Source: Streptomyces sp. WM6378 (lineage in GTDB: Bacteria; Actinomycetota; Actinomycetes; Streptomycetales; Streptomycetaceae). Taken from it: a stretch of 64,000 bases of DNA. Of this stretch, positions 22,916-31,291 are shown piece by piece. A program made the translations under genes and the position numbers. Position 1 is the first letter of the stretch, and each line of letters begins with the position of its first letter. The DNA lies in the NCBI RefSeq assembly GCF_001279695.1, contig NZ_LGDD01000279.1, forward strand, positions 1-64,000, read 5' to 3'. The notes below the pieces were generated by a model. The model worked only from the letters and a program-made list of their open reading frames with translations, was not told the DNA's origin and did no database searches.

Positions 22916-22967
22916 CCGTTCGACGAGCACGCCACTTCTGGGCGGACCGTTCGACGAGCACGCCACT
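22916..22967. repeat. 21-bp direct repeat, two copies
   Basis: CCGTTCGACGAGCACGCCAC plus T occurs at 22916-22936 and 22947-22967, a 31-base period, in the gap between two convergent genes. No stem is formed; it is an interspersed repeat of unknown role. Confidence 0.85.
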
Positions 22968-22980
22968 CGGCCGGGCCCGC

Positions 22981-24144
22981 TCAGCCCTCCGCGTACTTCG
23001 CGTCCGCCGCCGGGTCGAGCGCGAGCCGGTAGCCGCGCTTCACCACTGTCTGGATGACCCGGGGGGCGCCAAGTGCCGTGCGCAGGCGGGCCATCGCGGT
23101 TTCCACGGCGTGTTCGTCCGTGCCCGAGCCGGGCAGTGCGCGAAGGAGTTCGGCGCGGGCCACCACCCAGCCGGGGCGGCGGGCCAGGGCGCGCAGCAGG
23201 GCCATGCCGGCCGGAGGGACGGGTTTCAGCTCGCCGTCCACCAGAACCGCGTGGCCGCGGATCTCGACGCGGCGGCCGGCCAGGGGCAACACCCTTGCGC
23301 GGGCCGGGAGTTCGGTGCACAGGAGCTGGACGAGAGGGCCCAGCCGGAAGCGCTCGGGGGCCAGCGTGGTCACACCGCGGGCCTGGAGCGGCAACGCGGT
23401 GACCGGGCCGACACAGACGGGCAGCACGTCGTCGTGCAGGGCGAGCAGCAGCTCGGCGAGCATGCCGCGCTCCTCGGCCCGGCTCAGGAGCGAGGCCGCG
23501 GCCGGGGCGCTGGTGAAGGTGAGCGCGTCCAGGCCGTGCGAGACGGTGGCGTCCAGGAGCCGGTCCAGCGGTGCCAAGTCCTGCGGCGGCAGCCAGCGGT
23601 AGACCGGCACCCCGACGACCTCGGCGCCGCCCGCACGCAGCGCCTCCACGAAGCCCGGCAGGGGCTCGCCGTGCAGCTGGATCGCGATGCGGCGGCCCGC
23701 GACGCCCTCGGCGAGCAGCCGGTCGAGGACCTCGGCCATCGACTCGGACGAGGGCGACCACTGTTCGGTGAGCCCGGCGGCCCGGACCGCGCCCTTGACC
23801 TTGGGCCCGCGGGCGAGGAGTTCGACGCCCTTGAGGGTCTTCAGGAGCGCGTCCCCCATCCCCCAGCCGTCGGCGGCCTCGACCCAGCCGCGGAAACCGA
23901 TGGCGGTGGTGGCCACCACCGTGTCGGGCACCTTGGCGATCAACTCCTGGGTGGCGGCGAGGAGTTCACTGTCGTCGGCGAGCGGCACGATCCGCAGCGC
24001 GGGCGCGTGCAGCACGGCGGCCCCGCGGCGGGTGAGCAGCGCCGCGAGCTCGTCGGCCCGGCGGGCAGCGGTGACGCCGACGGTAAATCCACCGAGGGGC
24101 CCGCCCGGACCGTGCGGTGCGGCCGCTTCTGCTTCTGCGGACAT
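22981..24144 (-). CDS. nnaR: HemD-like / OmpR-type nitrate assimilation regulator
   Basis: A 387-residue fusion. Residues about 20-270 are a uroporphyrinogen-III synthase-type domain (GFTVGVTAARRADELAALLT, VVATTAIGFRGWVEAADGWG, LDALTFTSAPAAASLLS). Residues about 285-375 form an OmpR/PhoB winged helix (GRRVEIRGHAVLVDGELKPV, VETAMARLRTALG, IQTVVKRGYRL). S. coelicolor NnaR, a GlnR co-activator of nitrate/nitrite genes, has this layout and sits next to a nitrate transporter, so I adopt the name by architecture and context. ATG 24144 follows GGAGAGTC. It lies 103 bases behind narK on the same strand, with a candidate GlnR box between. Confidence 0.85.
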   Translation of the reverse strand: MSAEAEAAAPHGPGGPLGGFTVGVTAARRADELAALLTRRGAAVLHAPALRIVPLADDSELLAATQELIAKVPDTVVATTAIGFRGWVEAADGWGMGDALLKTLKGVELLARGPKVKGAVRAAGLTEQWSPSSESMAEVLDRLLAEGVAGRRIAIQLHGEPLPGFVEALRAGGAEVVGVPVYRWLPPQDLAPLDRLLDATVSHGLDALTFTSAPAAASLLSRAEERGMLAELLLALHDDVLPVCVGPVTALPLQARGVTTLAPERFRLGPLVQLLCTELPARARVLPLAGRRVEIRGHAVLVDGELKPVPPAGMALLRALARRPGWVVARAELLRALPGSGTDEHAVETAMARLRTALGAPRVIQTVVKRGYRLALDPAADAKYAEG

Positions 24145-24210
24145 GACTCTCCAGGTGGTGCGGGGGCGTCCGAGCCTGCCAACGGGGCGTGACGCCCGGG
24201 GTTCACCGTG

Positions 24211-24226
24211 GTTTCCCGGGTGTTAC
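24211..24226 (-). promoter_or_regulatory. Candidate GlnR box upstream of nnaR
   Basis: Minus-strand GTAAC-ACCCGG-GAAAC matches the GlnR a-site/b-site half (gTnAC-n6-GaAAC) exactly. The next expected half-site is weak (GTGAAC a few bases on). It lies 67 bases upstream of the nnaR start. GlnR control fits the nitrogen role. Confidence 0.6.
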
Positions 24227-24247
24227 GTCACCCCCCACCGACAAGGA

Positions 24248-25585
24248 TCACACCTCGGCGTAGGTGGGCGCGGGCACGGCGGCGAGGGGTGTCCGTGCAG
24301 CTCGGCGTACGTATACCGCCCAGGTCACGGTGAAGCACGCCGCGTAGCAGGCCAGGAAGGCGGCGAAGGCAGCGGTGCCGGTGCCCGCGGTCTGGAAGGA
24401 CTGCCGGAAGGCGAGGTTGATGGCGAGCCCGCCGAGTGCGCCGACGGCCCCGACGAACCCCATGGCCGCCCCCGAGAGCCGCCGCCCGTAGGCCGCCGCG
24501 TCCTCGCCGGACAGCCCGCGGGCGAGCGCCTTGGCCTGGAAGATGCCGGGGATCATCTTGTACGTGGAGCCGTTGCCGAGCCCGCTGAGTACGAACAGGG
24601 CGATGAACCCGGTGAGGAAGACGGGCAGCGACTTCTGGACGGAGGCGTACAGGACGACGCCGGTCGCGGCGGCCATCGCGGCGAAGTTCCACAGGGTGAT
24701 GCGGGCGCCGCCGTACAGGTCGGCGAGACGGCCGCCGACCGGCCGGATCACGGAGCCGAGCAGCGGCCCGATGAAGGTGAGCGAGGCGGCCTGCAGCGGG
24801 GTCCGGCCGAACTGGGTCTGGAGCACGAGGCCGAAGGCGAAGCCGTAGCCGATGAAGGAGCCGAACGTGCCGACGTACAGGAACGCCATGATCCAGGTGT
24901 GCGCGTCCCGCAGCGCCTCTTTGGCGGCGCCCGTGTCGTTGCGTACCGGCGCCAGGTTGTCCATGCCCAGCGCCGCGCAGAGCCCGGCGATGACGATCAG
25001 CGGGAGGTAGACGGCGAGCACGATGCGCGGGTGGGTGGCTCCGGCGGTCGCGATGACGAGCAGCCCGACGAGCTGCACCACCGGTACGCCGATGTTGCCG
25101 CCGCCCGCGTTGAGCCCGAGCGCCCAGCCCTTCTTGCGGAGCGGGAAGAAGGCGTTGATGTTGGTCATCGAAGAGGCGAAGTTGCCCCCGCCGACCCCAG
25201 CCAGGGCCGCGACCAGGAGGAACGTGGTGTACGAGGTGCCGGGCTCCATGGCGAGCCAGGCGGCGCCGGCCGGGAGCAGGAGCAGCAGGCAGCTGATGAC
25301 GCTCCAGTTGCGGCCGCCGAAGCGGGCGACGGCGAAGGTGTAGGGGATCCGGACGAGGGCGCCGACGAGGGTCGCCACCGAGATCAGGAAGAACTTGCCC
25401 GCGGGGTCCACTCCGTAGCCGGGGCCCATGAAGAGCACCATCACCGACCACAGGCTCCAGACCGAGAACCCGATGTGTTCGCAGAACACGGACAGGAAGA
25501 GGTTGCGCCGGGCGACGCGCTCGCCGGTCTCCCGCCAGAAGGTGTCGTCCTCGGGGTCCCACCGCTCGATCCAACGGCCAGCCAT
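24248..25585 (-). CDS. narK: Nitrate/nitrite MFS transporter NarK
   Basis: A 445-residue major facilitator with about 12 helices in the nitrate/nitrite porter family. The NarK signatures are present: ALAGVGGGNFASSMTNINAF (nitrate signature 1, with G-rich NFASS and N residues), then FFPLRKKGWALGLNAGGGNI, and in the second half LSGAAMGFVGAVGALGGLAI. It imports nitrate or exchanges it for nitrite across the membrane. ATG 25585 is chosen over the adjacent ATG 25588 because GGAGG then lies four bases upstream. It is followed by nnaR, which supports a nitrate-assimilation role. Confidence 0.92.
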   Translation of the reverse strand: MAGRWIERWDPEDDTFWRETGERVARRNLFLSVFCEHIGFSVWSLWSVMVLFMGPGYGVDPAGKFFLISVATLVGALVRIPYTFAVARFGGRNWSVISCLLLLLPAGAAWLAMEPGTSYTTFLLVAALAGVGGGNFASSMTNINAFFPLRKKGWALGLNAGGGNIGVPVVQLVGLLVIATAGATHPRIVLAVYLPLIVIAGLCAALGMDNLAPVRNDTGAAKEALRDAHTWIMAFLYVGTFGSFIGYGFAFGLVLQTQFGRTPLQAASLTFIGPLLGSVIRPVGGRLADLYGGARITLWNFAAMAAATGVVLYASVQKSLPVFLTGFIALFVLSGLGNGSTYKMIPGIFQAKALARGLSGEDAAAYGRRLSGAAMGFVGAVGALGGLAINLAFRQSFQTAGTGTAAFAAFLACYAACFTVTWAVYVRRAARTPLAAVPAPTYAEV

Positions 25586-25728
25586 CATGCCTCCACGGTC
25601 GCTTCGCTTCACGTGACAGCGACCGTAGGGAGGGAGCATTTCGGCCGCGTGCCGCCGGGTGACCGGGGTGCAACCTTGTCTTCACGGGGTCCGGGCGGCG
25701 GCGGTGAGACCGTCGCCGCCCGGGTCCG

Positions 25729-26886
25729 TCAGGCGGGCCAGAGCCGGGGCCGGCGCTTGGCGGCGACGTCCTCGACCCAGCCGAAGCACAGCACGCACAG
25801 GCCGATGAGGACCCAGGTCACGGCGAGTACCGGCCACGAGCTGTTGAGGAACTTGCCCGCGCCCGCGAGCGCGTCGATGCTCCACAGGTCGTCCCAGACG
25901 GTGGCGGCGACCAGGATGCACAGGTTGTGCCACAGGTAGACCGTCACGGCCCGCGAGTTGAGCAGGGTGATCAGGCGGTCCCAGCGGCGCAGCGGGGCCG
26001 GCCACTGTTCCCACGAGGGGCTGATGTGCAGCAGCAGGAGCACCGCGCCGAGCGACCACAGGGTCTGCGCGAGCGGGATCGAGTCGAGCTCGGTGTCGCC
26101 GGTGATCGAGAACCCGCCGCGCACCGCCCACCAGTAGCCGAGCGCCATCACGATGGGGGCGAGCGAGGGGATCAGGAAGTTCGGCAACTTCCGCGTGACG
26201 CCCGCCTGGTGGGCCATGCCGAGGATCCAGCATGCGCCGAAGGTGGCGAAGTCGGTGAGAGCGGAGTCGATGCGCTCGGGCAGCCCCAGGTCCACGAAGT
26301 CCACGAGCGCGGCGATCGCGACCGGGGCGAGGATCGTCAGCCACGGCAGGCGCCGCAGCATCGTCCGGAACAGCGGCGAGAGCAGCACGAACCACAGGTA
26401 GGCGCGCAGGTACCAGAGCGGTTCGGCCAGGTTGGCGCCCCAGTTGTCGCCCAGTACGTGGTGGATGCCGGGCAGCCCGGCCCCGTACGGCGGGTCGCTC
26501 AGCGGGACCACCCAGAACAGCAGGTGCCCCCACCACCAGGCGGGGTGCCCGTCGGAGTCGGGGCCCCAGCCCTGGGCGAGCATGCCGGTGATGCCGACCG
26601 CGCCGAGCAGCCACATCGGCGGCAGCAGCCGGCGCAGGCGGCCCCGTACGACCTGGACGGCGGGCCGCTTCAGGGAGCGGGCCATCAGGTTTCCGGCGAG
26701 CGCGAACATCACGCCCATGGACGGGAAGGCGAGCGGCAGCCAGGCCCAGCCCATCAGGTGGTAGAGCACCACCCGGAACAGGGCGAGGGCGCGCAGGAAA
26801 TCGAAGTACCGGTCGCGCACGGGCGCCCGGGGCGCCGGGGCGGCGGGGGTGGCCGCCGCTCCCGGAACTTCCACGTACGAGGTCAT
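25729..26886 (-). CDS. Membrane acyltransferase (acyltransferase-3 family)
   Basis: A 385-residue multi-pass protein. RYFDFLRALALFRVVLYHLM is the family N-terminal motif, with His in the first membrane helix as the usual catalytic residue. EPLWYLRAYLWFVLLSPLFR and AVTVYLWHNLCILVAATVW are also typical. About ten helices. Such enzymes O-acylate cell-surface sugars. Its ATG overlaps the matB stop by four bases (ATGA), so it is translationally coupled to the polysaccharide synthase and probably decorates its product, an inference. Confidence 0.88.
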   Translation of the reverse strand: MTSYVEVPGAAATPAAPAPRAPVRDRYFDFLRALALFRVVLYHLMGWAWLPLAFPSMGVMFALAGNLMARSLKRPAVQVVRGRLRRLLPPMWLLGAVGITGMLAQGWGPDSDGHPAWWWGHLLFWVVPLSDPPYGAGLPGIHHVLGDNWGANLAEPLWYLRAYLWFVLLSPLFRTMLRRLPWLTILAPVAIAALVDFVDLGLPERIDSALTDFATFGACWILGMAHQAGVTRKLPNFLIPSLAPIVMALGYWWAVRGGFSITGDTELDSIPLAQTLWSLGAVLLLLHISPSWEQWPAPLRRWDRLITLLNSRAVTVYLWHNLCILVAATVWDDLWSIDALAGAGKFLNSSWPVLAVTWVLIGLCVLCFGWVEDVAAKRRPRLWPA

Positions 26887-29039
26887 CCCGCCGCCGCCTT
26901 CCGTGCGGCCGGGTTGCCCGGCGCCTCGACCACGCCGGTGCGGCGCAGCTTCTGCCAGCGCAGTCGGCCGCCGGTCACCGCGGTGATCCAGGACTGGAGC
27001 AGCACGACGTACATCAACTGCCGGTACAGGACCTGCTGGAGGGGCAGCGAGAGCAGGTGTGTGAGCTTCTCCTTGTCGAGCCGGAAGGCGTAGGCCGCGC
27101 ACACCGCCTGGATCATGAGCACGACGAGCCAGGCCACGATGGTCTGCTCGGTCTTGCCGAAGACGATTCCGTACAGGAGGAAGATGTCGATCAGCGGGGC
27201 GAGCAGCGGGGCCACCACCATGAACAGGGCGACGAGCGGCAGTCCGATGCGGCCGAAGCGGCCCGAGGCGCCGCGGTCCTTGATGGCGCCGCGGTGCTTC
27301 CAGATCGCCTGCATGGTGCCGTACGACCAGCGGTAGCGCTGCGACCAGAGCTGCTGGACGGATTCGGGGGCCTCGGTCCAGGCGCGGGCGTTCTCGCTGT
27401 AGACCACGCGCCAGCCGTCGCGGTGGATGGCCATGGTGATGTCGGTGTCCTCGGCGAGGGTGTCCTCGCTCATGCCGCCGACCCGTTCCAGGGCCTGGCG
27501 GCGGAAGGCGCCGACCGCGCCGGGGATGGTGGGCATGATGCCCATCAGGTCGTACATGCGGCGGTCGAGGTTGAAGCCCATCACGTACTCGATGTGCTGC
27601 CAGGCGCCGATGAGCGAGTCGCGGTTGCCGACCTTGGCGTTGCCCGCGACGGCGCCGACGCGCAGGTTGCCGAAGGGCTGCACCAGTTCGCGGACGGTGG
27701 ACGGTTCGAAGACGGTGTCGCCGTCCATCATCACGACGAGCTCGTAACGGGCGTGCGCGATCCCGTTGTTGAGGGCGGCGGGCTTGCCGGCGTTCTCCTG
27801 GCGCACCACGCGTACGTTGGGATAGCCGAGCGCCTCGACGATGTCGGCGGTCCCGTCGCTCGAACCGTCGTCGATGACGATCACTTCGATCGGATGATCG
27901 CTCGCCATGAGCGAACGAACAGTGTTGGCGATGCATTCGCGTTCGTTGTACGCGGGCACCAGGACCGAGACCGGTTCGGTGACCGGCGGGCCCCATTGGA
28001 AGTCCTTCTTGCGCACCTTGCGGGCGTGCACGAAGGACAGCACCAGCATCAGCCCGAAGCGGGCGAAGACCAGCACGCCGACGACCGCGAGGCCGGCGAC
28101 CAGGAAGTCGGTGGTGTGCTCGGCGACCTGGACGGCGCCGACGAAGGCCTCGCCCTTCCACAGGTCCATGCCCTTGACCGGGGTCAGCGCGCTGGGCGCG
28201 CCGAGCGCGGTGGTGAGGTTGACGAAGGTGTAGCCCGACTCCTGCATGTCCGGCAGGAACTTGTCGAGCGCGGCCACGGTCTGCGAGCGGTCGCCGCCGA
28301 AGTCGTGCATCAGGACGATGGCGCCCTTGTCGTCCTCCGGAGTGGCGTTGTGGATGATCTTCTTGACGCCGGGCCGCTGCCAGTCCTCACTGTCGGTGGA
28401 GTCGAGCGCCACGACGTAGCCCTTGCTGCCGACGTACTGGACGACCGGCCAGGTGTCGTTGTCCATGGCGTCGGCGAACGAGGAGTACGGCGGCCGGAAC
28501 AGCGAGCTGTGCACGCCCGCGGCGCCCGCGAGCGCGAGCTGGTTCTCGGAGAGCTCGCGGTCGATGCGCGACTTCGACTGGTAGGACAGGTCGGGGTGGT
28601 TGAAGGTGTGCAGGCCCACCTCGTGCCCCTCGGCCACCATGCGCTTGATGAGGTCCGGGTAGCGCGAGGCGTTGGTTCCGGTCACGAAGAAGACGGCGTG
28701 CGCGTGGTACTTCTTCAGCTCGTCCAGGACCTTCGGCGTCCAGGTGGGGTCCGGGCCGTCGTCGAAGGTGATGACGATCTTGTGGTCCGGTATCTGCAGG
28801 CTGACCGGCTTGGCGGCGTTGCGCGCGTCGATGACCGGCCCGCCGTCGATGATCTTCTCGGGCACCTTGTCGGTGGGTGCGGGGTCGCGTACGCGGTGGT
28901 CCGCCTGGATCTCGCTGTGCACATAGCCGCGCAGCATCAGCATCGCGACGAGCGCGACGAGCAGCAGCAGCGGCAGCAGATAGCGCATGGGCAGCCGCTT
29001 GCGTCGCGCTGGCCGCGGCTTGGCCTTGGTGGTTCTCAT
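26883..29039 (-). CDS. matB: Polysaccharide deacetylase / GT2 synthase (MatB-like)
   Basis: A 718-residue bifunctional membrane protein. A helix at about 20-38 is followed by a NodB deacetylase domain with TFDDGPDP (91-98), HTFNHPD (144-150), RPPYSS and LMHDFGGDR. Another helix near 315-340 leads to a family 2 glycosyltransferase with VSVLVPAYNE, VIVIDDGSSDGT, MMDGDT, EDTDI and the processive motif QRYRW, then three or four C-terminal helices. This matches MatB, which with MatA makes a poly-GlcNAc-type polymer needed for hyphal aggregation in Streptomyces. Overlaps the downstream acyltransferase gene. Confidence 0.88.
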   Translation of the reverse strand: MRTTKAKPRPARRKRLPMRYLLPLLLLVALVAMLMLRGYVHSEIQADHRVRDPAPTDKVPEKIIDGGPVIDARNAAKPVSLQIPDHKIVITFDDGPDPTWTPKVLDELKKYHAHAVFFVTGTNASRYPDLIKRMVAEGHEVGLHTFNHPDLSYQSKSRIDRELSENQLALAGAAGVHSSLFRPPYSSFADAMDNDTWPVVQYVGSKGYVVALDSTDSEDWQRPGVKKIIHNATPEDDKGAIVLMHDFGGDRSQTVAALDKFLPDMQESGYTFVNLTTALGAPSALTPVKGMDLWKGEAFVGAVQVAEHTTDFLVAGLAVVGVLVFARFGLMLVLSFVHARKVRKKDFQWGPPVTEPVSVLVPAYNERECIANTVRSLMASDHPIEVIVIDDGSSDGTADIVEALGYPNVRVVRQENAGKPAALNNGIAHARYELVVMMDGDTVFEPSTVRELVQPFGNLRVGAVAGNAKVGNRDSLIGAWQHIEYVMGFNLDRRMYDLMGIMPTIPGAVGAFRRQALERVGGMSEDTLAEDTDITMAIHRDGWRVVYSENARAWTEAPESVQQLWSQRYRWSYGTMQAIWKHRGAIKDRGASGRFGRIGLPLVALFMVVAPLLAPLIDIFLLYGIVFGKTEQTIVAWLVVLMIQAVCAAYAFRLDKEKLTHLLSLPLQQVLYRQLMYVVLLQSWITAVTGGRLRWQKLRRTGVVEAPGNPAARKAAAG

Positions 29040-29150
29040 GGCAGGTGTCGTTACGCCTTCGGGCCGGTACGCCGTGGTGGCCGTACGGGGTTGGTGCCAA
29101 GCGCTCCGCGGGATGTGGAGCGCGTCTAGTGCGGGCCGGTGGGCTGAGTG

Positions 29151-29197
29151 CCTGTGTCTAAACCCCGTCGCGGGCCCGGGCGGGGTTTAGACACAGG
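29151..29197. terminator. Long inverted repeat between matA and matB
   Basis: Perfect 17-bp arms CCTGTGTCTAAACCCCG / CGGGGTTTAGACACAGG with a 13-base GC-rich loop. It lies between the matA stop (29265) and the matB start (29039), and no U tract follows. It could be a partial terminator or attenuator that sets matB expression, a processing site, or a protein-binding palindrome. Confidence 0.6.
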
Positions 29198-29264
29198 CTC
29201 TGCCTTCACCAAGACCGCTCAGGGCGCCGTCCGGACCACTGCGGGCGGGCCGGGACGGCGGTGC

Positions 29265-30023
29265 TCAGGCGCCGGTCTTGCCGACGGAGGGGGCGGCTGC
29301 CCGCGTGACCGGCTTGTGCGAGGTGCCGGGACGCGGGGAGACCTTGGTGTCGACCGGGCTGTGGCCCGTGACGGGGGTGGCGCCGTGCGAGGACTTGGAG
29401 GACTTCGGCGAGGGCGCCTTGGAGGCGCTGTGCACGGGGACCACGGCCTTCTTCGAGGGCGACGCCTTCGGCTGCGGGGCCTCCGAGGCGGTCGCCTTGG
29501 GCGGCGCCGTCACGGCGTCGGCCTTGTCGGGGAGGTTGAGACCGGGGGCGCGGGCGCTGCCGCCGAGCAGCGAGCCGACGAGCGCCACGGCGAAGCCGGT
29601 GGCGGCGAGCCCGAAGAGCCAGCCGAGCCAGCGCAGCTTCTTGCCGCGCTTCCCGCTGACGTCGACGAACACGGCCTGCTCGGCCGAGGCCGCCCGCAGC
29701 GGCTTGAAGATCGGGATCTTCTGGGTCATGGACCGCGAAACGGGCTCGGGATCGGGGTTGGCCAACTGTCGTGTGGGCGCGGTCGCGAGCGGATCGGGCC
29801 TGGCCGCCCGCGGATCGGGCTTGATCAGCTGCGGATCGGTCCTGACCGCCTTCGGTTCAGGCTTGACCAACCGCGGATCGGGCTTGGTCAGCCGCCGCGT
29901 GGGCGTGGTCAACTCCTCGGCGAACACGCCGAGTTGCATCGTCTGGTCGCGCGGCGGCTGGTCACCCACCGGGTGGCCGGGGCGGGGCTGTCCGCCCGGC
30001 CCGTTGGATATCCGACTGTCCAT
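29265..30023 (-). CDS. matA: MatA-like membrane protein
   Basis: A 252-residue single-pass protein. Residues 1-125 are cytoplasmic and carry repeated K-P/R-x-DP elements (RLVKPEPKAVRTDPQLIKPD). A basic stretch GKRGKKLRWLGW precedes one helix (LFGLAATGFAVALVGSLLGG, about 135-155). The outside part is Ala/Pro/Ser/Lys-rich and unstructured (KASPSKKAVVPVHSASKAP). Position directly upstream of matB and single-pass layout fit MatA, the partner of MatB in polymer production; the symbol rests mainly on context. ATG 30023; GGGAG is a rather long 12 bases upstream. Confidence 0.72.
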   Translation of the reverse strand: MDSRISNGPGGQPRPGHPVGDQPPRDQTMQLGVFAEELTTPTRRLTKPDPRLVKPEPKAVRTDPQLIKPDPRAARPDPLATAPTRQLANPDPEPVSRSMTQKIPIFKPLRAASAEQAVFVDVSGKRGKKLRWLGWLFGLAATGFAVALVGSLLGGSARAPGLNLPDKADAVTAPPKATASEAPQPKASPSKKAVVPVHSASKAPSPKSSKSSHGATPVTGHSPVDTKVSPRPGTSHKPVTRAAAPSVGKTGA

Positions 30024-30177
30024 GTTCGTACGCACTCCCTGAAATGTGTTTCGCGGGTTGCGCGCACGACTCCCGGGCGCCACCATCCGGAACGGGGAAA
30101 CCCCACCCGTTCCGAGCGCCCCCATATCCCGCCGCACCCGGGCGATGAATGTAGCGCACGTGGCTGTGGACATGTAT

Positions 30178-31188
30178 TCACGTATCGCGCGATGTTCGCC
30201 TTCGGCGGGCCACATGCGGGGCATCAGCCGCCATCAGGGACATGTCGGGCTCCGGCAGCCAGCTCTCGGCGGGCTTCTCCAGCCAGCCGCGCGCCGCCGA
30301 GGCTTCGTTGGCGACCCGCCGCAGTACGTCCACGCCGGGATGTGAGAGCCCCTTGCGCCACACCAACGACACCGGCGCCAGCGGTACGGGTCCGGTCAGC
30401 GGGCGCACGACCATGCCGGGCACGTCCATGAACTCGGTGCTGGCCAGGACCGACCAGCCCTGCTTGCGCACCACCCGGACGAACTCCTCCTCCCCCGCGA
30501 TCTCCGGGAACGGCGCCGCCATCTCGATGCCACGCCCCGCGAAGAGCCGGTCCGCCAGGTCGGTCCACTCGGCGGTGGCCGGATTTCCGGCCGCCGCGTA
30601 CAGCGTCTCGCCGGCCAGCGCGTCCAACGGCACCTCGGCAAGCCCCGCGAGCCGGTGCTCCCGATCGAGCAGCACCGCCATCCGCTCGTAGCGCACCGGC
30701 TGGTGGCCGAGCCCCGCGAGCACCGCCGGGTCGAGCCCGGCCGCCCGGCCGAAGGACACGTCGAGCCGCCCGGCCAGGATCTCGGCGGCCGCGCCGGTGA
30801 GCCCGCTGATGAACCGGGCCACGAACTCGACGCCGGGCGCCTGTTCGCGGGCCTCGGCGAGCACCCGCGCCCCGGTGCCGACGGGCGCCGAAACGTCCAC
30901 GAGCAGCGGCCGCGCGGACCCTGCGCCCGCCCACGCGGCACGCAGCTCGTCGTGGGCGGCGAGCACCTTGCGGGCGTACGGCAGCAGCCGCGCCCCGTCC
31001 GCCGTGAGTGCGACGGCCCGGGTGGTCCGCACGAAGAGCTCGGCGCCCAACTCCCGCTCCAGGCGCCGGACATCGCGGCTCAGCGCCTGCTGGGCGACGA
31101 ACAGACGGGCGGCGGCGCGGGTGAAGTGCAGTTCGTCGGCGACGGCGGCGAACGAGCGAAGGAGCCGCGGGTCCAGGTCGTGGGGCAC
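30178..31188 (-). CDS. LysR-family transcriptional regulator
   Basis: A 336-residue regulator. The N-terminal winged helix reads LLRSFAAVADELHFTRAAAR and LSRDVRRLERELGAELFVRT. A LysR substrate-binding domain follows (LDVSFGRAAGLDPAVLAGLG, GWSVLASTEFMDVPGMVV). The GTG start at 31188 lacks a strong ribosome site. It is transcribed divergently from an MFS exporter gene 103 bases away, the classic layout for a LysR protein controlling its neighbour. The inducer is unknown. Confidence 0.88.
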   Translation of the reverse strand: MPHDLDPRLLRSFAAVADELHFTRAAARLFVAQQALSRDVRRLERELGAELFVRTTRAVALTADGARLLPYARKVLAAHDELRAAWAGAGSARPLLVDVSAPVGTGARVLAEAREQAPGVEFVARFISGLTGAAAEILAGRLDVSFGRAAGLDPAVLAGLGHQPVRYERMAVLLDREHRLAGLAEVPLDALAGETLYAAAGNPATAEWTDLADRLFAGRGIEMAAPFPEIAGEEEFVRVVRKQGWSVLASTEFMDVPGMVVRPLTGPVPLAPVSLVWRKGLSHPGVDVLRRVANEASAARGWLEKPAESWLPEPDMSLMAADAPHVARRRRTSRDT

Positions 31189-31197
31189 GAGGGGGAA

Positions 31198-31221
31198 GTC
31201 AACAACATCAAGGGCGTTGAC
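31198..31221. promoter_or_regulatory. Inverted repeat between lysR and MFS genes
   Basis: GTCAAC (31198-31203) and GTTGAC (31216-31221) flank 12 bases in the divergent promoter region, ten bases from the lysR start. A candidate LysR binding site or repression site. Confidence 0.45.
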
Positions 31222-31291
31222 AACAAGGGTGCGTGAATGGGCCCTGATCAGGTGTTGGACCCCATCACCAGGGCGCCGCAAGGATCGGGGC

